DNA of 64,000 nucleotides from Parietichytrium sp. I65-24A (GCA_012862575.1 BLSF01000005.1:124001-188000); one strand, 5' to 3'. Positions 31,894 through 42,142 are shown, counted from the first letter of the stretch. Notes: generated by a model not told the origin, from the sequence alone. A program made the numbers and translations.

Positions 31894-32529
31894 TTACGCG
31901 GATTTGTAGACAGGGTTGTCGCTGGATCGCTTGCTGTCACCGGGTGAATATGTCTGGATGGCGTTGCGCGAAGTCCTCACGCGGCGATATACAAGAATCG
32001 CAAGAACAGTGCCACTAGCTACTACGCCGCCAACTATCGGCGCTACTCAGCCACCTCGCTCGACTGTGAGTATGTCTCTGGGCGACTGGCCTGCGTACAA
32101 GCCATCGTTGGTGATGAAGAGGTAAATTTTTTAAGAAAGGCACTTTTCACCAACACGGTGGTACCCATAACCTCAGAATGCGCATCTAACTTTGATAGCG
32201 AATCCCTCGTCCCAAATGTCGCAAATCGCGAATCGCAAACGTCGCAATGTGAAGAACTTGTCGCGTTAAAGAACGTTCTAGAGTTAAGGAACCCAGGAAT
32301 GCAACGTGTACAACCTGATTTGATTGAGAAGTTGTCCTTGCAATCTCCATGCATGAGATTCGAGTTCTTGCCATCCACCTTGGTCCAACTTGGCCTTGCA
32401 TGATGTACATGATGTGAAGGGGTCGCACTGTCCGATGCATCCCATGCATGTATCATCCGCGTACACAGCTTGGCCGTTCCATGATGTCATAAACTTTGTG
32501 CACGCACCAAACCCATCACCGCTCTCTTC
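31894..32529 (-). pseudogene. Decayed gene for a cysteine-rich single-pass membrane protein
   Basis: Three coding-like blocks follow one another on the minus strand in shifting frames. Block A (32529 to about 32385) encodes a Cys-rich stretch, DDTCMGCIGQCDPFTSCTSC. Block B continues one frame over with HGDCKDNFSIKSGCTRC and HCDVCDSRF, resembling furin-like or growth-factor-receptor Cys repeats. Block C begins after an A6 run (32127-32132) in a third frame (FITNDGLYAGQSPRDILTVE), then meets an in-frame TGA at 32047-32049. Past it the same frame encodes a hydrophobic helix (VGGVVASGTVLAILVY), a basic stop-transfer RRVRTSR and a tail with NPVY, an NPxY-type sorting motif, ending at TAA 31894. 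Two frame changes, one stop and no start codon indicate a 5'-truncated pseudogene. Unrecognised introns are the alternative. Confidence 0.5.
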
Positions 32530-33113
32530 CTAGCTGAGGTTCCTGGCCGTCTTCGACCAGCCTCTCCTCCGCCTCCACTTTCGCGACAGACGGGCAGACA
32601 CACACACAGACACACAGACGCACAGGCAAAGCCTTTCCGAGCCGCAATGCACCATCGCGCGGCCGCAAGTCACAGCCCGCGCACGCACAGTTCGTCCACT
32701 GGTCCAGACAGCCCAGACTCAGTCTCAGGCTGACCATCGACTCACCCGACCTCTCCACTTCCGCTACTGAGAACTCTGAGAACATTAGCAGCATCTCTCT
32801 CGAGTCTCTCCATCTATCTCCATCTCCGTCTCTATCTCCATCTCCATCTCCATCTCTATCTATCTATAGCTATCTGTCTCTATCTCTAAGTCTCTTCGTG
32901 TGTCTATGTGTGTCTCCTTCAGCCTCTCTCTGTGTCTGTGTCTGTGTCTGTGTCTGTGTCTGTGTCTGTGTCTGTGTCTGTGTCTGTGTCTGTGCGTGTG
33001 TTGTGTGTGTCTGTTGTGCGTCTCTCTGGGTGCCGAGTGCGGGGAGAGTGCGGGGAGAGTGCGGAGAGTGTGGAGGTGGAGCGGGAGGTCTCTGTGGGGA
33101 TATAGTGGGGCGG
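32530..33113. other. IBA57 upstream region, rich in simple repeats
   Basis: About 580 bp. CTCCATCT/CTAT hexamer-type repeats (32795-32895) run into a TGTGTC hexamer array (32929-33000), then a GTGCGGGGAGA repeat (33037-33070) just before the ATG. No other gene is seen. Confidence 0.7.
32929..33000. repeat. TGTGTC hexanucleotide microsatellite, about 11-12 copies
   Basis: A near-perfect hexamer array 115 bp upstream of the IBA57 ATG. Translated, it would give Cys-Val or Ser-Val runs, so the open frame through it is not taken as coding. Confidence 0.95.
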
Positions 33114-34115
33114 ATGGCGTTCGCGGGGCTGCGCTCTCGAGGCGTGCTGGAGCTGCGCGGGAAGCAGGTGCTGGAACTGCTTCAAGGCGTGGTGACGAAC
33201 GATGTCGCGCGCCACAGCGGCCGAGCGCAGTTCGCTGCGTTCCTGAATGCCAAAGGGCGGGGGGTGGCGGATGTGGTCTTGGTGAAGGAGCATGTGGGAG
33301 ATGATGAAGAGCGCGTCCTGCTAGACCTGGACGCCGGAAATGTGGACAAGCTGGCCAAATACCTCAAGCTGGTTCGCCTTCGCAAGAAGATTGAGATCAA
33401 GGATATCTCGGCAGAGATGCAAGTCCTTGGAGTGATGCATTCTGGTCAATCTGATTCGTTGCTAAAAGAGTTCGGGGAAAGTTGCTTTGAGGATCCCAGA
33501 TTTGCTGGGCTCGGTCATCGGATGCTGGTGCACAAAGATAAACGCGCACAGGTTCAAAACTCCTTGAAGGAGATGGGCCTACAGGAGACTGACCTGAGCA
33601 ACTACGAGAGACTTCGCATGCTGCACGGTGTTCCTGAAGGTAAAGAGTTTGACGGTGTGATCCCCTTGGAATTCAACATCGACATGCTCAATGGTGTTCA
33701 CTTTAACAAGGGGTGTTACACCGGCCAAGAACTGGTTGCGAGAACTCACTTCCAAGGCCTCGTCCGCAAGCGCCTTTTCCCCATCCTTCTCGAGTCAAAA
33801 CCCGAGTCCGGAGCCCCAGCGCCAGGTGAGGTCGAGACGAAACTCTTCGGAGCTCAATTAGCCCAACAAATTGCATTGCCTAGCACAGTAGACACATCTT
33901 TGGATATCATGGCCAGCGACACCGACAAGGCAATTGGTAAGATCGTTTCACTCGCTCCAAATTCGTCAGTCGGATTAGCACTTTTGCGGACTGCGGGGGG
34001 GATTTCCCAGTGGACCGAACCCGGCGCTTTCACAATAGGCGACGTGAAAGCTAGAGTACCGCAATTCCCCACGTGGTTCAAGTTGCCAGAGGAACAGGAA
34101 GCAAGTACAGAGTAA
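33114..34115 (+). CDS. IBA57: IBA57-type iron-sulfur cluster assembly protein (GcvT fold)
   Basis: 333 residues from the ATG at 33114. IBA57 acts with ISCA1/ISCA2 in mitochondria to build 4Fe-4S clusters for aconitase, lipoyl synthase and others. The family signature KGCYTGQELVARTHFQG begins at residue 199, with C201 as the conserved cysteine. The N-terminal GcvT-like half (VLELLQGVVTNDV, FLNAKGRGVADVVLV) is complete. The C-terminal half contains the usual SLAPNSSVGLALLR strand. No clear presequence precedes the folded domain; only about eight residues (MAFAGLRS) come first. Either an upstream exon carries the targeting signal or this start supplies a minimal one. The frame is open further upstream, but only as repeat-encoded Cys-Val runs. 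Confidence 0.88.
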   Translation: MAFAGLRSRGVLELRGKQVLELLQGVVTNDVARHSGRAQFAAFLNAKGRGVADVVLVKEHVGDDEERVLLDLDAGNVDKLAKYLKLVRLRKKIEIKDISAEMQVLGVMHSGQSDSLLKEFGESCFEDPRFAGLGHRMLVHKDKRAQVQNSLKEMGLQETDLSNYERLRMLHGVPEGKEFDGVIPLEFNIDMLNGVHFNKGCYTGQELVARTHFQGLVRKRLFPILLESKPESGAPAPGEVETKLFGAQLAQQIALPSTVDTSLDIMASDTDKAIGKIVSLAPNSSVGLALLRTAGGISQWTEPGAFTIGDVKARVPQFPTWFKLPEEQEASTE

Positions 34116-34377
34116 ATTATTCGAGTGGAAGATTGTTTTGTCAATTTAGAGACGGCACCTTCCGGTAGACTGAAAACAATTTGTTTGAGGAGAAATGTTA
34201 CTTACGGCAGCACGCGTGCCATTTAATTTAGAAAAACAGATTGTGAGTGTACGTACTACACGTGTCAAGTACAGTAAATCCAATCTTGACTATGTTTTCG
34301 GATAAGAGTAATTTGCTGCTCTGCCAGTGCTTTTTCCCCTCGGCTGCTTTAAATTCTTCGTCTCCACGCAGTGTTTC

Positions 34378-37300
34378 TTACAAACTCGGTAGCCCGAATA
34401 CAACTGTATTCAAGCGAACTCTAGTTTTCAGGCCAGTTCCATCTACCGCAGCTCGGTGCAGAGTTTGGTGTATAGACCGTGCAATTGTTTTAGCATCTTC
34501 CGATTTTCCATCCGAGACCAAGGCATTCGCCACGCACTTTCCAAGCCTCTCATTAGATACAAGCGAATTTGTCCATTGGTTCACCGTGATTGTGTTGACT
34601 CCGCACAACGAAAGCAGTGCTGCTGTTTCGAACGGCAGCTCGAGTTCCGCGCCCCTCCCTGGATAGAGACTGTCCCGCTTCGCTTTGCTTTTAAATGCCA
34701 CATCATTGTAGCATCTGTCTATGAGGCTCATTGTCCAGCACCTTCGCATATTGACACTTGTGAGAGCGGCAGCATCCACTTGGGAGAAGAATGGGCTTAG
34801 ACCAACATACAAAAGATGGAATTTCTCCTCAGGTTTTCCGGTCAGCGTTTTTTGCACCAGACCCTGACTAGGAATACCGTCTTTCAACCCGACATGCGCC
34901 ACCCACCCCTGTTTGTGCATGTTAGAGTTGTAGTTTTCCATCAAAACAGGCTCCTCATTCAAAGGGTCCACGATGCTCTTCACAAGCACTGGCCGGGCGG
35001 CATACACCGGCTCTACGTCGGTCGAGTCGGATGTAGTTGTCTGGGGAGCAGGAGCGCCTTTACCAGCCTTTCCAGGGGCAGCTGCTCCACCCGCTGGGGC
35101 TGAGCCAGTTGTCGCCGCCTCTAAGCGATGACTGTACATGTGAAGGGATATTTCGCGCACGATCGAACGAAACGTGTAAGCTTCCACAAGGCACTCCACG
35201 GGAAGTCGTTGCCATATCTCGTCCGCAATCACTACCAGGTCATACTCTTCAAAAGGAAATGGCGCTGCTTCGTCGTTGTCCTCCTGGCTCTCCTCATTTG
35301 AGGTGCCTGAAGCGCCCGTTTCCATGAATTGAAAGCAGCTGGCTATCGTTGAGGAAAGAAGACCCCGGATCGTATCACAGTAGCCTTCAAGCTCGGCTTC
35401 GAAGGCATCTGCGGCGGCATCTTCTTTCATGTCAAACTCTTCCTTGTCCGCATTAGCGAGTAGGAACGAAGTCAGGCGTTTGCGATAACTCTCCACATTC
35501 TCCACGCAACTTGTTAAACTCTTGATGTCTGACTGCCCAAGGCTTTGATGCACAACTTTGGCGTTAGATCTAGTGAGTTTGGAAAAGAGCGTGCAATACA
35601 GTCCGTCTTGCTCTGGCGACAAACATATTGTCAAGAACAAAGTCTTCGACGGAACGCCAGAAAGAATCTCACCAACTGATTTTGAGCACGCGAGTCGCTG
35701 GGTTAGCACCGACTGTTCGAGGTATTGTTTTACGACATGTGCTGGCCACCTGGACAGCTGCGGGTAAGCGGCCTTTTCTTCCTCGCTCATTTGCAGCTCC
35801 GGAGTCACCAAGCTTGAAGCCAGGTGAGACTGCAGGCGGAGAAACGTGCTTACTTTGCTCACCTTGTCACATGAGCGCGACTCTACCAAATCAGACAGCC
35901 ATGCACGAGCTCTCGTGCTTTGATAAAGTAAAAGATTTTCGAGACACGACAGCCCGAGCAGATGGCCATTCATGTCATTCTTGTAACTGTCCAGTGTGTC
36001 AAGCTCCACCTTTTGATACGCAGCTTTGCACGCAACGTCATACTTGCGATGCGAGATGCTATTTGCAACTGCTTTGGAGAGCAGGTTTTCGGAAAGCTTT
36101 TGCAGCTCCGAATCGCCGTGTTTCACCGCCGAACTCGAAAGCCCTGTCCCAGCTGCGTACATCGCATTGCTAGAGAGTGATGGGACGTCCTTGAAATGCG
36201 AGTAGGCGCTGATCAGGTGACTGTACGCTCGCGTTTCAGCGTCTGGGTCAAGCTCCTTGGCGCTTAACGGGGCCGCGGGAGCAGTCTTGTCCAACCACTT
36301 GTCCACCACGCTCTTCTCAGCGATCTCCAGGTCCATTTGGGTCTTCATGTCCGTGGTCAACAGCTTTCGAGGCGCCGTGCGAAGCGCATGCCGGAGCTCA
36401 ACGGAACCCATGATGATCTGAATGTCACCGACCGTCCGCTCGAGAGGGAGACTCATGTGCTGAATCTCGTGGCCGTACTTTCCTGTCACAGGGAGCACCA
36501 ACTGCAACATGATCTCGGCACACCTGCTCGCCCTCTGGAGTCCATCCAGCATACTATTGAATGCCAAGGTTGTTGCATTTAGTGCCGTGTGTGAATACAC
36601 CCTTCGCCAGATGGAGCTGTGCCAAGACAGCAAATTGATCGTTGCCATCGACGCGCAAAAAGGTTTCGTAGCTATAAGGATACGATCCTGGGCGTTTCGA
36701 AGATACGCTTGACACCGCTTCCACTCGAAGGTCCACGATCGGAGAGACTTGGCTCTAGCAATCACTTCTGCAAGCTCCGTCTCCGCAAGCATGGTCTCCA
36801 AGAAACTAGTCGTAATTTCCAAATCTAAATCTTTGACCGGCCCCTGAAGCTGAATCATCTCATTGTATACGCGTACCGAATCGACCAAGACCTCCTTCAC
36901 CTCAAGTCCTCGGCCCAAGTTTTGCAACAGCTCGGTCATAGAACGTAGTGTTTCCAGCCACTCCAGAACATTACCTCCCCCACTGCGGCGGAGCGCATCC
37001 ATGCACTCAAGCACTTTCTCGAGTGCATCACCGGTGCGACCTTCCAAGAAGGCCACACGAGCCTCTATGGAGGCACAACGAGCGGCGTTCTCATGGTCTT
37101 CGTGAGACTCGTTGTGCCTGCGAACCTCATGCAAGTATTGCTTGGCCTCGAACAAGTACCCAAGACTCACCAACTCACCAGCGATGTAAGCCCATGTTTC
37201 CCGGATTTTAAGGGAATCCAATTCTTTTCGCTTTGTCGGCGGTCTTGCTGCCAAGTGCTTCCCAGTGCCGTCATTTTGAGAAGCTGGTGTCGCGCCACCG

Positions 37301-40300
37301 TTGCGAACGTCTGATTCGCCCTCGTCGCCTTCCGCATATTCCCTTTCTCGCTGTTTTTGGCCCAAAATCTGGTCTACTTCGGTTGAAAAGTGAGCCAGTT
37401 CTGTCTCATCAATTTGAACGCGCATGGAAATGACCTGGTCCTTGACAAACGGCTGCAGGTTTAGCATGGCCGACACCCGAGCGACTTTCAGTTTAGCAAG
37501 AAGGCTGTCTGTGGCTTTGCCAGACGCCTTGCACAACAAGTCCATCATCCCGTAACAGGAGAGGGCGATAAGATGGAGCCCACACTCCTGAAGCAACGTT
37601 CCAAGCTCACGGCAGTAGTGAAGCTGGAGGGCAAGACGCGGAACGGATCGAAGCCGGCTCATGACCTCTTCATTGGCCAGTAGTTTCTCGTCTCTCGTGG
37701 CGCTCAAGCATCTCTCAATCCAGCTAAGATTTTGGGAACTATTCTTTGGCGACTGATGGATCAAGATGAACTTATCCCAGGCAGTGACTAGGTACTCGTG
37801 GGCAAGGAGGGACATGTCATACCTCACCCTCGAGTGGCTTGCACTTCGCGCGAGCATGGTGAAGATTTGGACGAGCTGCAAGTAGTGCGAAAAGCCAAGT
37901 TCCTCAGGAGCATCGATGCACGGATCTCCGATTTCCCTCGACTCCGATGCAATACTTGAGTTAGAACTTTGCCGCTGCAGCTTGCCATTCGCCCTTGCAA
38001 ACGCCGAGGAAGCCGACATCGGAGATTGAGGTGACGCTGCAACCTTAGCCTCAGTTTTGGTTTCTACCTCTAAGAGCATTTTGCGCTTCTCAGAGGCATT
38101 GATTACATCGAGCAAAATATCTCCAGCCGCAAGGAGGCATTGAGTGACGTCGTCACGGGGAAAATGGTTCGCATGGAGCCACTCTGCCATCTCGATCAAG
38201 TAGTCCTTTTGCTCAAAGCTCGTCTTTAGAAGAGCGGTGGCGTGCACGTACGCCCCAAGTTGGCTTTGCACAGACGAGGAAGAGCGCGCCAGTGTAGCCC
38301 ATGCCTTTGCTTGTAAAGAGTTGTTGCCCTCCTTCATTCGATGCAAGCCAGCCGCGACATCGCGATTAAGCTTTGAGCTGAAAACTACGTGTGCTTCCCA
38401 CAGTGGCTTCTGTAGCGCTTGTGGAATAATTTTGAAGGCCTCTGCGACGCTTTTAATGCCAGCCTGCCAATCTTTCTTATCTTTGTAGCACTCCAGCAGG
38501 GCCCGGTAAAGTGACAACCGCAACTCCATGTCAGACTTCTCCTTTACTGCAAGCAACTGGCCAAGAACTCGCCTCAGCGGAGCAAACGTGGAGTTTCTAT
38601 TCACGGCAGACGAGAGCAAGAGTCTCGCAACGTTCCAAAGTTCGCGAGCAGCATCCAGAACAAGACGGCTCGATTTGGCTCTCACGCCGCAGCCCCCGGC
38701 GGCACACATGCGCTTCAAAGCCTCTTCTCTGATTTGGTCTTGGCTGACTTTGTCTCCCTCTTTGCGCTGTGCTTGCAGTGCCAAGCATCTCCCAGCAGTC
38801 AGCTCCAACATGGAGAACCAGCGCCACTGAGCTGCCGTGTAACCGTGGTCTTCTGAGGCAAGCTTCTTCATGTTGATGCTATTAAAAGACGAACGGCGTG
38901 CATCTGAAGGAAGCAGCTCAAGAGCTCTGGTGGCGAGTTGCTGCGCAGAAGGAATCAAGCCTAAATCTACCAACTCACGAGAGAATCGAGCCCAAATTTC
39001 CATGGCGGACGTCCTCGTGGGAGGCTGAAAGGGTTCTTCGCCAGCATTGCCAAACAATAAAGCCTCGTTCTGCTCGAGCGTCGCCTTATACGTTTGGGCA
39101 AGCGAGAGCTTTTCGTCCTTCTTGACAAGCTCCTCATTCAGGCGCAAAAGTTCTAGTATGCAAAATCCTTGCGCTAAGACGTCCTCATTTGGCAACGGCT
39201 CGTTTGCCTTACGCCTTCGCTGTACGCGCGTCAAGGTCGCAAACAGCTCCTTTGCGTTCTCCAGGGTGTATTTGTTGCTCAGTGCGGACTTGCACACCTC
39301 TGAAGATTTACTCAGCTTGTCCTCGCGAGAGAGTCCAAGCACCGCACCAAATTTATCACTTGGATCATATGCCGTCTGGATGACGGCCAGCGCTTCGAGG
39401 CCCTGTGCCGTTGCACAGCAGATGTTTGCAAACAGCTTTTGATTAGCATACTGAGGAGATACTCTAGACAAAGCTTTCTGCACTTCAAGAAGGGCCGCGA
39501 TGAGCTCGGGCATGGCAAACTTTAGCCTTTGTAGTGGGCCATTAAAGAGGTGCAGGTGATAATTCCAAAGGTAGACAGCGGCGTTTTCTTGAATCACATG
39601 ATCGTTCAATTCCACCCCAATGGCCAGAGCTAGACAAATTTCGGAGATGACCTCGCGTTTAAAGTGGACCAGGTCTTCTGGTACTGGTAGAATACGCATA
39701 TCTGGCCAAGGGAACTCGAAGAGGTCTTCCGTCAGGGTAATATTGGGCCGCTTTGGGCCGGTCGCAGAAAAATAAAAGTCCTCCATCTCCTGTTCGCTGG
39801 CTTGGGAGAACGACGGTATTCTTAAACCCAGTGAGTTCATGCTCAGGTTCGCCACCAACGGGCTGCTCTCGTGAAGCTCCACACTTCGAAGTTTTTCTGC
39901 GTGCGCTTCAGCGCAAATAAAGTGGACTTGCACACAGAGTCGGCGTATTTGCTCGACGTCGCTCTCGCTTTCATTTGCATTTATGAAATCATCGCTGAAC
40001 GCGATGACTTTGGAGACAGCTTGCAAAGTGGCATCCAGCAGTTTGATGCTCCAGGCAACTTGTACACACTCTCCCCAGAGAATAATCTTGTTCTTCATTT
40101 TCTCCAGCGCTTCTTCGTTCCCCTCACCCCCCTGCTGCTGCTGCTGCTCCTCCTCCTGTCCTTCCTTCTTGCCATCGTCCTCGGAGGAGAGGAGCTCTAC
40201 TGCGCGCGTCAAGAGCGTCTTTTTGAGATGCTTTTCACGGGTTTCTTTTGCTTGCTCTAGTTGCAGCATGGCCTGCTCGGTGTTGCTCTCCGGCTCGTGG

Positions 40301-42063
40301 TACAAGTTGGACTTTATGCGTAGTTTTGATTGCAGAGGCCGAAGAAACTTGTCCAACGCCGGAGACCCTGACGCTCCATCCTGCGCATCCTCGCCGCTTT
40401 GCCCGTCCCCATTGAGCTTGAGTGCTTTCTCCACCTCCACGTTGGCTTTGGTGAGGAAATCCAGGTCTACCTCGCACTTGGCAATCTCGCTGTGAAAGTG
40501 CGCCCTCAGCTGATGGAGCGGGGAGTCAATTTCCTCCAGGGCTTTGGCGGCAAGCTGGAAAGCGCGATGGACGTTGCCGCGCAGGTTTGGCTGCAGCAGC
40601 GGGAGCGAAATATTCCACACGACAAGGCACCCGTCTTCAAGCACATCCGGCGCTTCGAGCCGCTTGCAGGTTTGCACCGCTTTCTCCAGAAGCTTGACGG
40701 CCTGGATCCGCTTCGCTGTCTGGATCGTGGCGATTCTCTTTTGACGATCGGCGTCGTTCTCAATGTGGCCCACTCCGTACCTCACGGCATCCTCCGGCGT
40801 CTCGTCTCTGCCCTGGAAGAGAGCCACCGTGGAGTCAGGACACTCTGCCAGCCACTCTGCCCTGTAAAAGTCGAGCGCCACCTCCTCCTGTGCGGACCGC
40901 TTCGCCGCCGGGACTTTCCACACGGCGGCCAGGCACTTGCTTGCCAGCGGGAACAACCCGTTCCGCAGCGCCAGCTTGCCGATCTCCAGCACGGCTTGCA
41001 CAGCCCCTCGCACTGGCCCCGCGCCGCCGTCCGCCGTAGGAAGCTGCTTGACCTTGACATCCAGGCACTCCTCCAGCTCCTTGCGCACGGCCTCCTCCCC
41101 TCCGGCCACCAGCTTGGACCGCACGCACTGCAGCGTGGGGCCCACGTCGCCTGCGGCCCGCGCTGATTTTGCCGTCGCCACGCTCGCCTGCTTGCCCACG
41201 TGCACGCTCAGTCTCGCCACCAACTGCGCCACCGCCTCCGCCTCCGCCTCCATCTGCGCGCGCCGCCTCCGTGCAGCGCTTCGTGAATCTTCCTTTTCCA
41301 TCTCCGTCTCCATCTCCATCTCCATCTCCTGTTCCTTTTCCTTCGCCTCTTCCTGCGCGGCTTTGGCCAGCTCCTGCGCCGTCTTAGCCGCTGCCACCGC
41401 CGCCGGTAGGTCGCCCTTGTCCTCGAGACAGGTGGCGAGTGCCGCGTGCAGCCTTGCGCGCCACGCCTTGTCGCCCGCCTGCGCCGCCTGCAGCGCTTTG
41501 CACATGTGCGCGAGGGGGTCCGCGGCGCGTACCCTGGCGCCGGGCCGGAGGAGCGGGCGGAGCGCCGCCCAGAGCTCGGCGCTAGCGTTCACCAGCACCG
41601 CGTCGTACTCGGGCCGCCGCGCCTCGCACGCGCTCGCGGCCTCGAGAACCAGCTTGGCCGCGCGCTCGGCGCGCTCGTCAGGGTCCGCGGCAGGGTCCGC
41701 GCGCGAAACGGTCGCGGCGCCGAGGTCCACGCCGCGGGACACGCAGCGCGCGCGGCAGAAGAGCGCGCGGCAGAAGAGCGCGTCGCGCACGTGCGCGCCC
41801 ACGAAGAAGCTCTCCAGAGCGTCCGCGGCCGTGCGCAGCGCCTCCTCCGCGAAATCCGCATCTGCATGTCCGCCATCCGCACCGGATTCACACAGCCGAA
41901 CGCAGTGCAGCGCGCGCTCGGCCAGCGCAACGCACAGCTCCTGCGCGGCGCGGACGCTCCCCGACGAAGCAGCGCGCTGCTCCACCCCGCGGAGAACAGA
42001 ACGAAGTTCTCTCAGATCGGACGCGCGCCCAGTCGCCACGCCGACACGCAGATGGCTCTCCAT
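34378..42063 (-). CDS. CFAP46: CFAP46, ciliary central-pair protein
   Basis: A single 7.7-kb exon encodes 2561 residues from the ATG at 42063; an upstream TTG adds seven. CFAP46 is a subunit of the C1d projection of the axonemal central apparatus, needed for normal ciliary beating. The protein is almost wholly alpha-helical with TPR-like repeats. The N-terminal stretch DAVLVNASAELWAALRPLLRPG matches the CFAP46 N-terminal block, and the size fits (human about 2700). The last 300 residues (DLVVIADEIWQRLPVECLVE, GVNTITVNQWTNSLVSNERL) look like a CHAT-type caspase-like fold without an evident His-Cys pair. Gln, Glu and Lys runs occur near residues 635-665. The gene is convergent with IBA57, 262 bp away. 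It implies a motile 9+2 flagellum. Confidence 0.87.
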   Translation of the reverse strand: MESHLRVGVATGRASDLRELRSVLRGVEQRAASSGSVRAAQELCVALAERALHCVRLCESGADGGHADADFAEEALRTAADALESFFVGAHVRDALFCRALFCRARCVSRGVDLGAATVSRADPAADPDERAERAAKLVLEAASACEARRPEYDAVLVNASAELWAALRPLLRPGARVRAADPLAHMCKALQAAQAGDKAWRARLHAALATCLEDKGDLPAAVAAAKTAQELAKAAQEEAKEKEQEMEMEMETEMEKEDSRSAARRRRAQMEAEAEAVAQLVARLSVHVGKQASVATAKSARAAGDVGPTLQCVRSKLVAGGEEAVRKELEECLDVKVKQLPTADGGAGPVRGAVQAVLEIGKLALRNGLFPLASKCLAAVWKVPAAKRSAQEEVALDFYRAEWLAECPDSTVALFQGRDETPEDAVRYGVGHIENDADRQKRIATIQTAKRIQAVKLLEKAVQTCKRLEAPDVLEDGCLVVWNISLPLLQPNLRGNVHRAFQLAAKALEEIDSPLHQLRAHFHSEIAKCEVDLDFLTKANVEVEKALKLNGDGQSGEDAQDGASGSPALDKFLRPLQSKLRIKSNLYHEPESNTEQAMLQLEQAKETREKHLKKTLLTRAVELLSSEDDGKKEGQEEEQQQQQGGEGNEEALEKMKNKIILWGECVQVAWSIKLLDATLQAVSKVIAFSDDFINANESESDVEQIRRLCVQVHFICAEAHAEKLRSVELHESSPLVANLSMNSLGLRIPSFSQASEQEMEDFYFSATGPKRPNITLTEDLFEFPWPDMRILPVPEDLVHFKREVISEICLALAIGVELNDHVIQENAAVYLWNYHLHLFNGPLQRLKFAMPELIAALLEVQKALSRVSPQYANQKLFANICCATAQGLEALAVIQTAYDPSDKFGAVLGLSREDKLSKSSEVCKSALSNKYTLENAKELFATLTRVQRRRKANEPLPNEDVLAQGFCILELLRLNEELVKKDEKLSLAQTYKATLEQNEALLFGNAGEEPFQPPTRTSAMEIWARFSRELVDLGLIPSAQQLATRALELLPSDARRSSFNSINMKKLASEDHGYTAAQWRWFSMLELTAGRCLALQAQRKEGDKVSQDQIREEALKRMCAAGGCGVRAKSSRLVLDAARELWNVARLLLSSAVNRNSTFAPLRRVLGQLLAVKEKSDMELRLSLYRALLECYKDKKDWQAGIKSVAEAFKIIPQALQKPLWEAHVVFSSKLNRDVAAGLHRMKEGNNSLQAKAWATLARSSSSVQSQLGAYVHATALLKTSFEQKDYLIEMAEWLHANHFPRDDVTQCLLAAGDILLDVINASEKRKMLLEVETKTEAKVAASPQSPMSASSAFARANGKLQRQSSNSSIASESREIGDPCIDAPEELGFSHYLQLVQIFTMLARSASHSRVRYDMSLLAHEYLVTAWDKFILIHQSPKNSSQNLSWIERCLSATRDEKLLANEEVMSRLRSVPRLALQLHYCRELGTLLQECGLHLIALSCYGMMDLLCKASGKATDSLLAKLKVARVSAMLNLQPFVKDQVISMRVQIDETELAHFSTEVDQILGQKQREREYAEGDEGESDVRNGGATPASQNDGTGKHLAARPPTKRKELDSLKIRETWAYIAGELVSLGYLFEAKQYLHEVRRHNESHEDHENAARCASIEARVAFLEGRTGDALEKVLECMDALRRSGGGNVLEWLETLRSMTELLQNLGRGLEVKEVLVDSVRVYNEMIQLQGPVKDLDLEITTSFLETMLAETELAEVIARAKSLRSWTFEWKRCQAYLRNAQDRILIATKPFCASMATINLLSWHSSIWRRVYSHTALNATTLAFNSMLDGLQRASRCAEIMLQLVLPVTGKYGHEIQHMSLPLERTVGDIQIIMGSVELRHALRTAPRKLLTTDMKTQMDLEIAEKSVVDKWLDKTAPAAPLSAKELDPDAETRAYSHLISAYSHFKDVPSLSSNAMYAAGTGLSSSAVKHGDSELQKLSENLLSKAVANSISHRKYDVACKAAYQKVELDTLDSYKNDMNGHLLGLSCLENLLLYQSTRARAWLSDLVESRSCDKVSKVSTFLRLQSHLASSLVTPELQMSEEEKAAYPQLSRWPAHVVKQYLEQSVLTQRLACSKSVGEILSGVPSKTLFLTICLSPEQDGLYCTLFSKLTRSNAKVVHQSLGQSDIKSLTSCVENVESYRKRLTSFLLANADKEEFDMKEDAAADAFEAELEGYCDTIRGLLSSTIASCFQFMETGASGTSNEESQEDNDEAAPFPFEEYDLVVIADEIWQRLPVECLVEAYTFRSIVREISLHMYSHRLEAATTGSAPAGGAAAPGKAGKGAPAPQTTTSDSTDVEPVYAARPVLVKSIVDPLNEEPVLMENYNSNMHKQGWVAHVGLKDGIPSQGLVQKTLTGKPEEKFHLLYVGLSPFFSQVDAAALTSVNMRRCWTMSLIDRCYNDVAFKSKAKRDSLYPGRGAELELPFETAALLSLCGVNTITVNQWTNSLVSNERLGKCVANALVSDGKSEDAKTIARSIHQTLHRAAVDGTGLKTRVRLNTVVFGLPSL

Positions 42064-42085
42064 CTCCCTCTCTTCCGCTCCCAAA

Positions 42086-42142
42086 TGTGTGTGTGTGTAA
42101 ATGTGTGTATGTGTACGTGTACGTGTATGTGTATGTGTATGT
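42086..42142. repeat. GT-rich (GTGT/GTAC/GTAT) tract
   Basis: Directly upstream of the CFAP46 ATG. The frame through it on either strand is repeat-encoded. Confidence 0.85.

Noticed and set aside
32898-33113. In-frame N-terminal extension of IBA57
   Set aside because: It would encode Cys-Val runs from the TGTGTC microsatellite.
40937-42100. 387-codon open frame on the plus strand
   Set aside because: It lies antisense within the GC-rich 5' part of CFAP46 and has an Ala/Ser/Arg-rich shadow composition.
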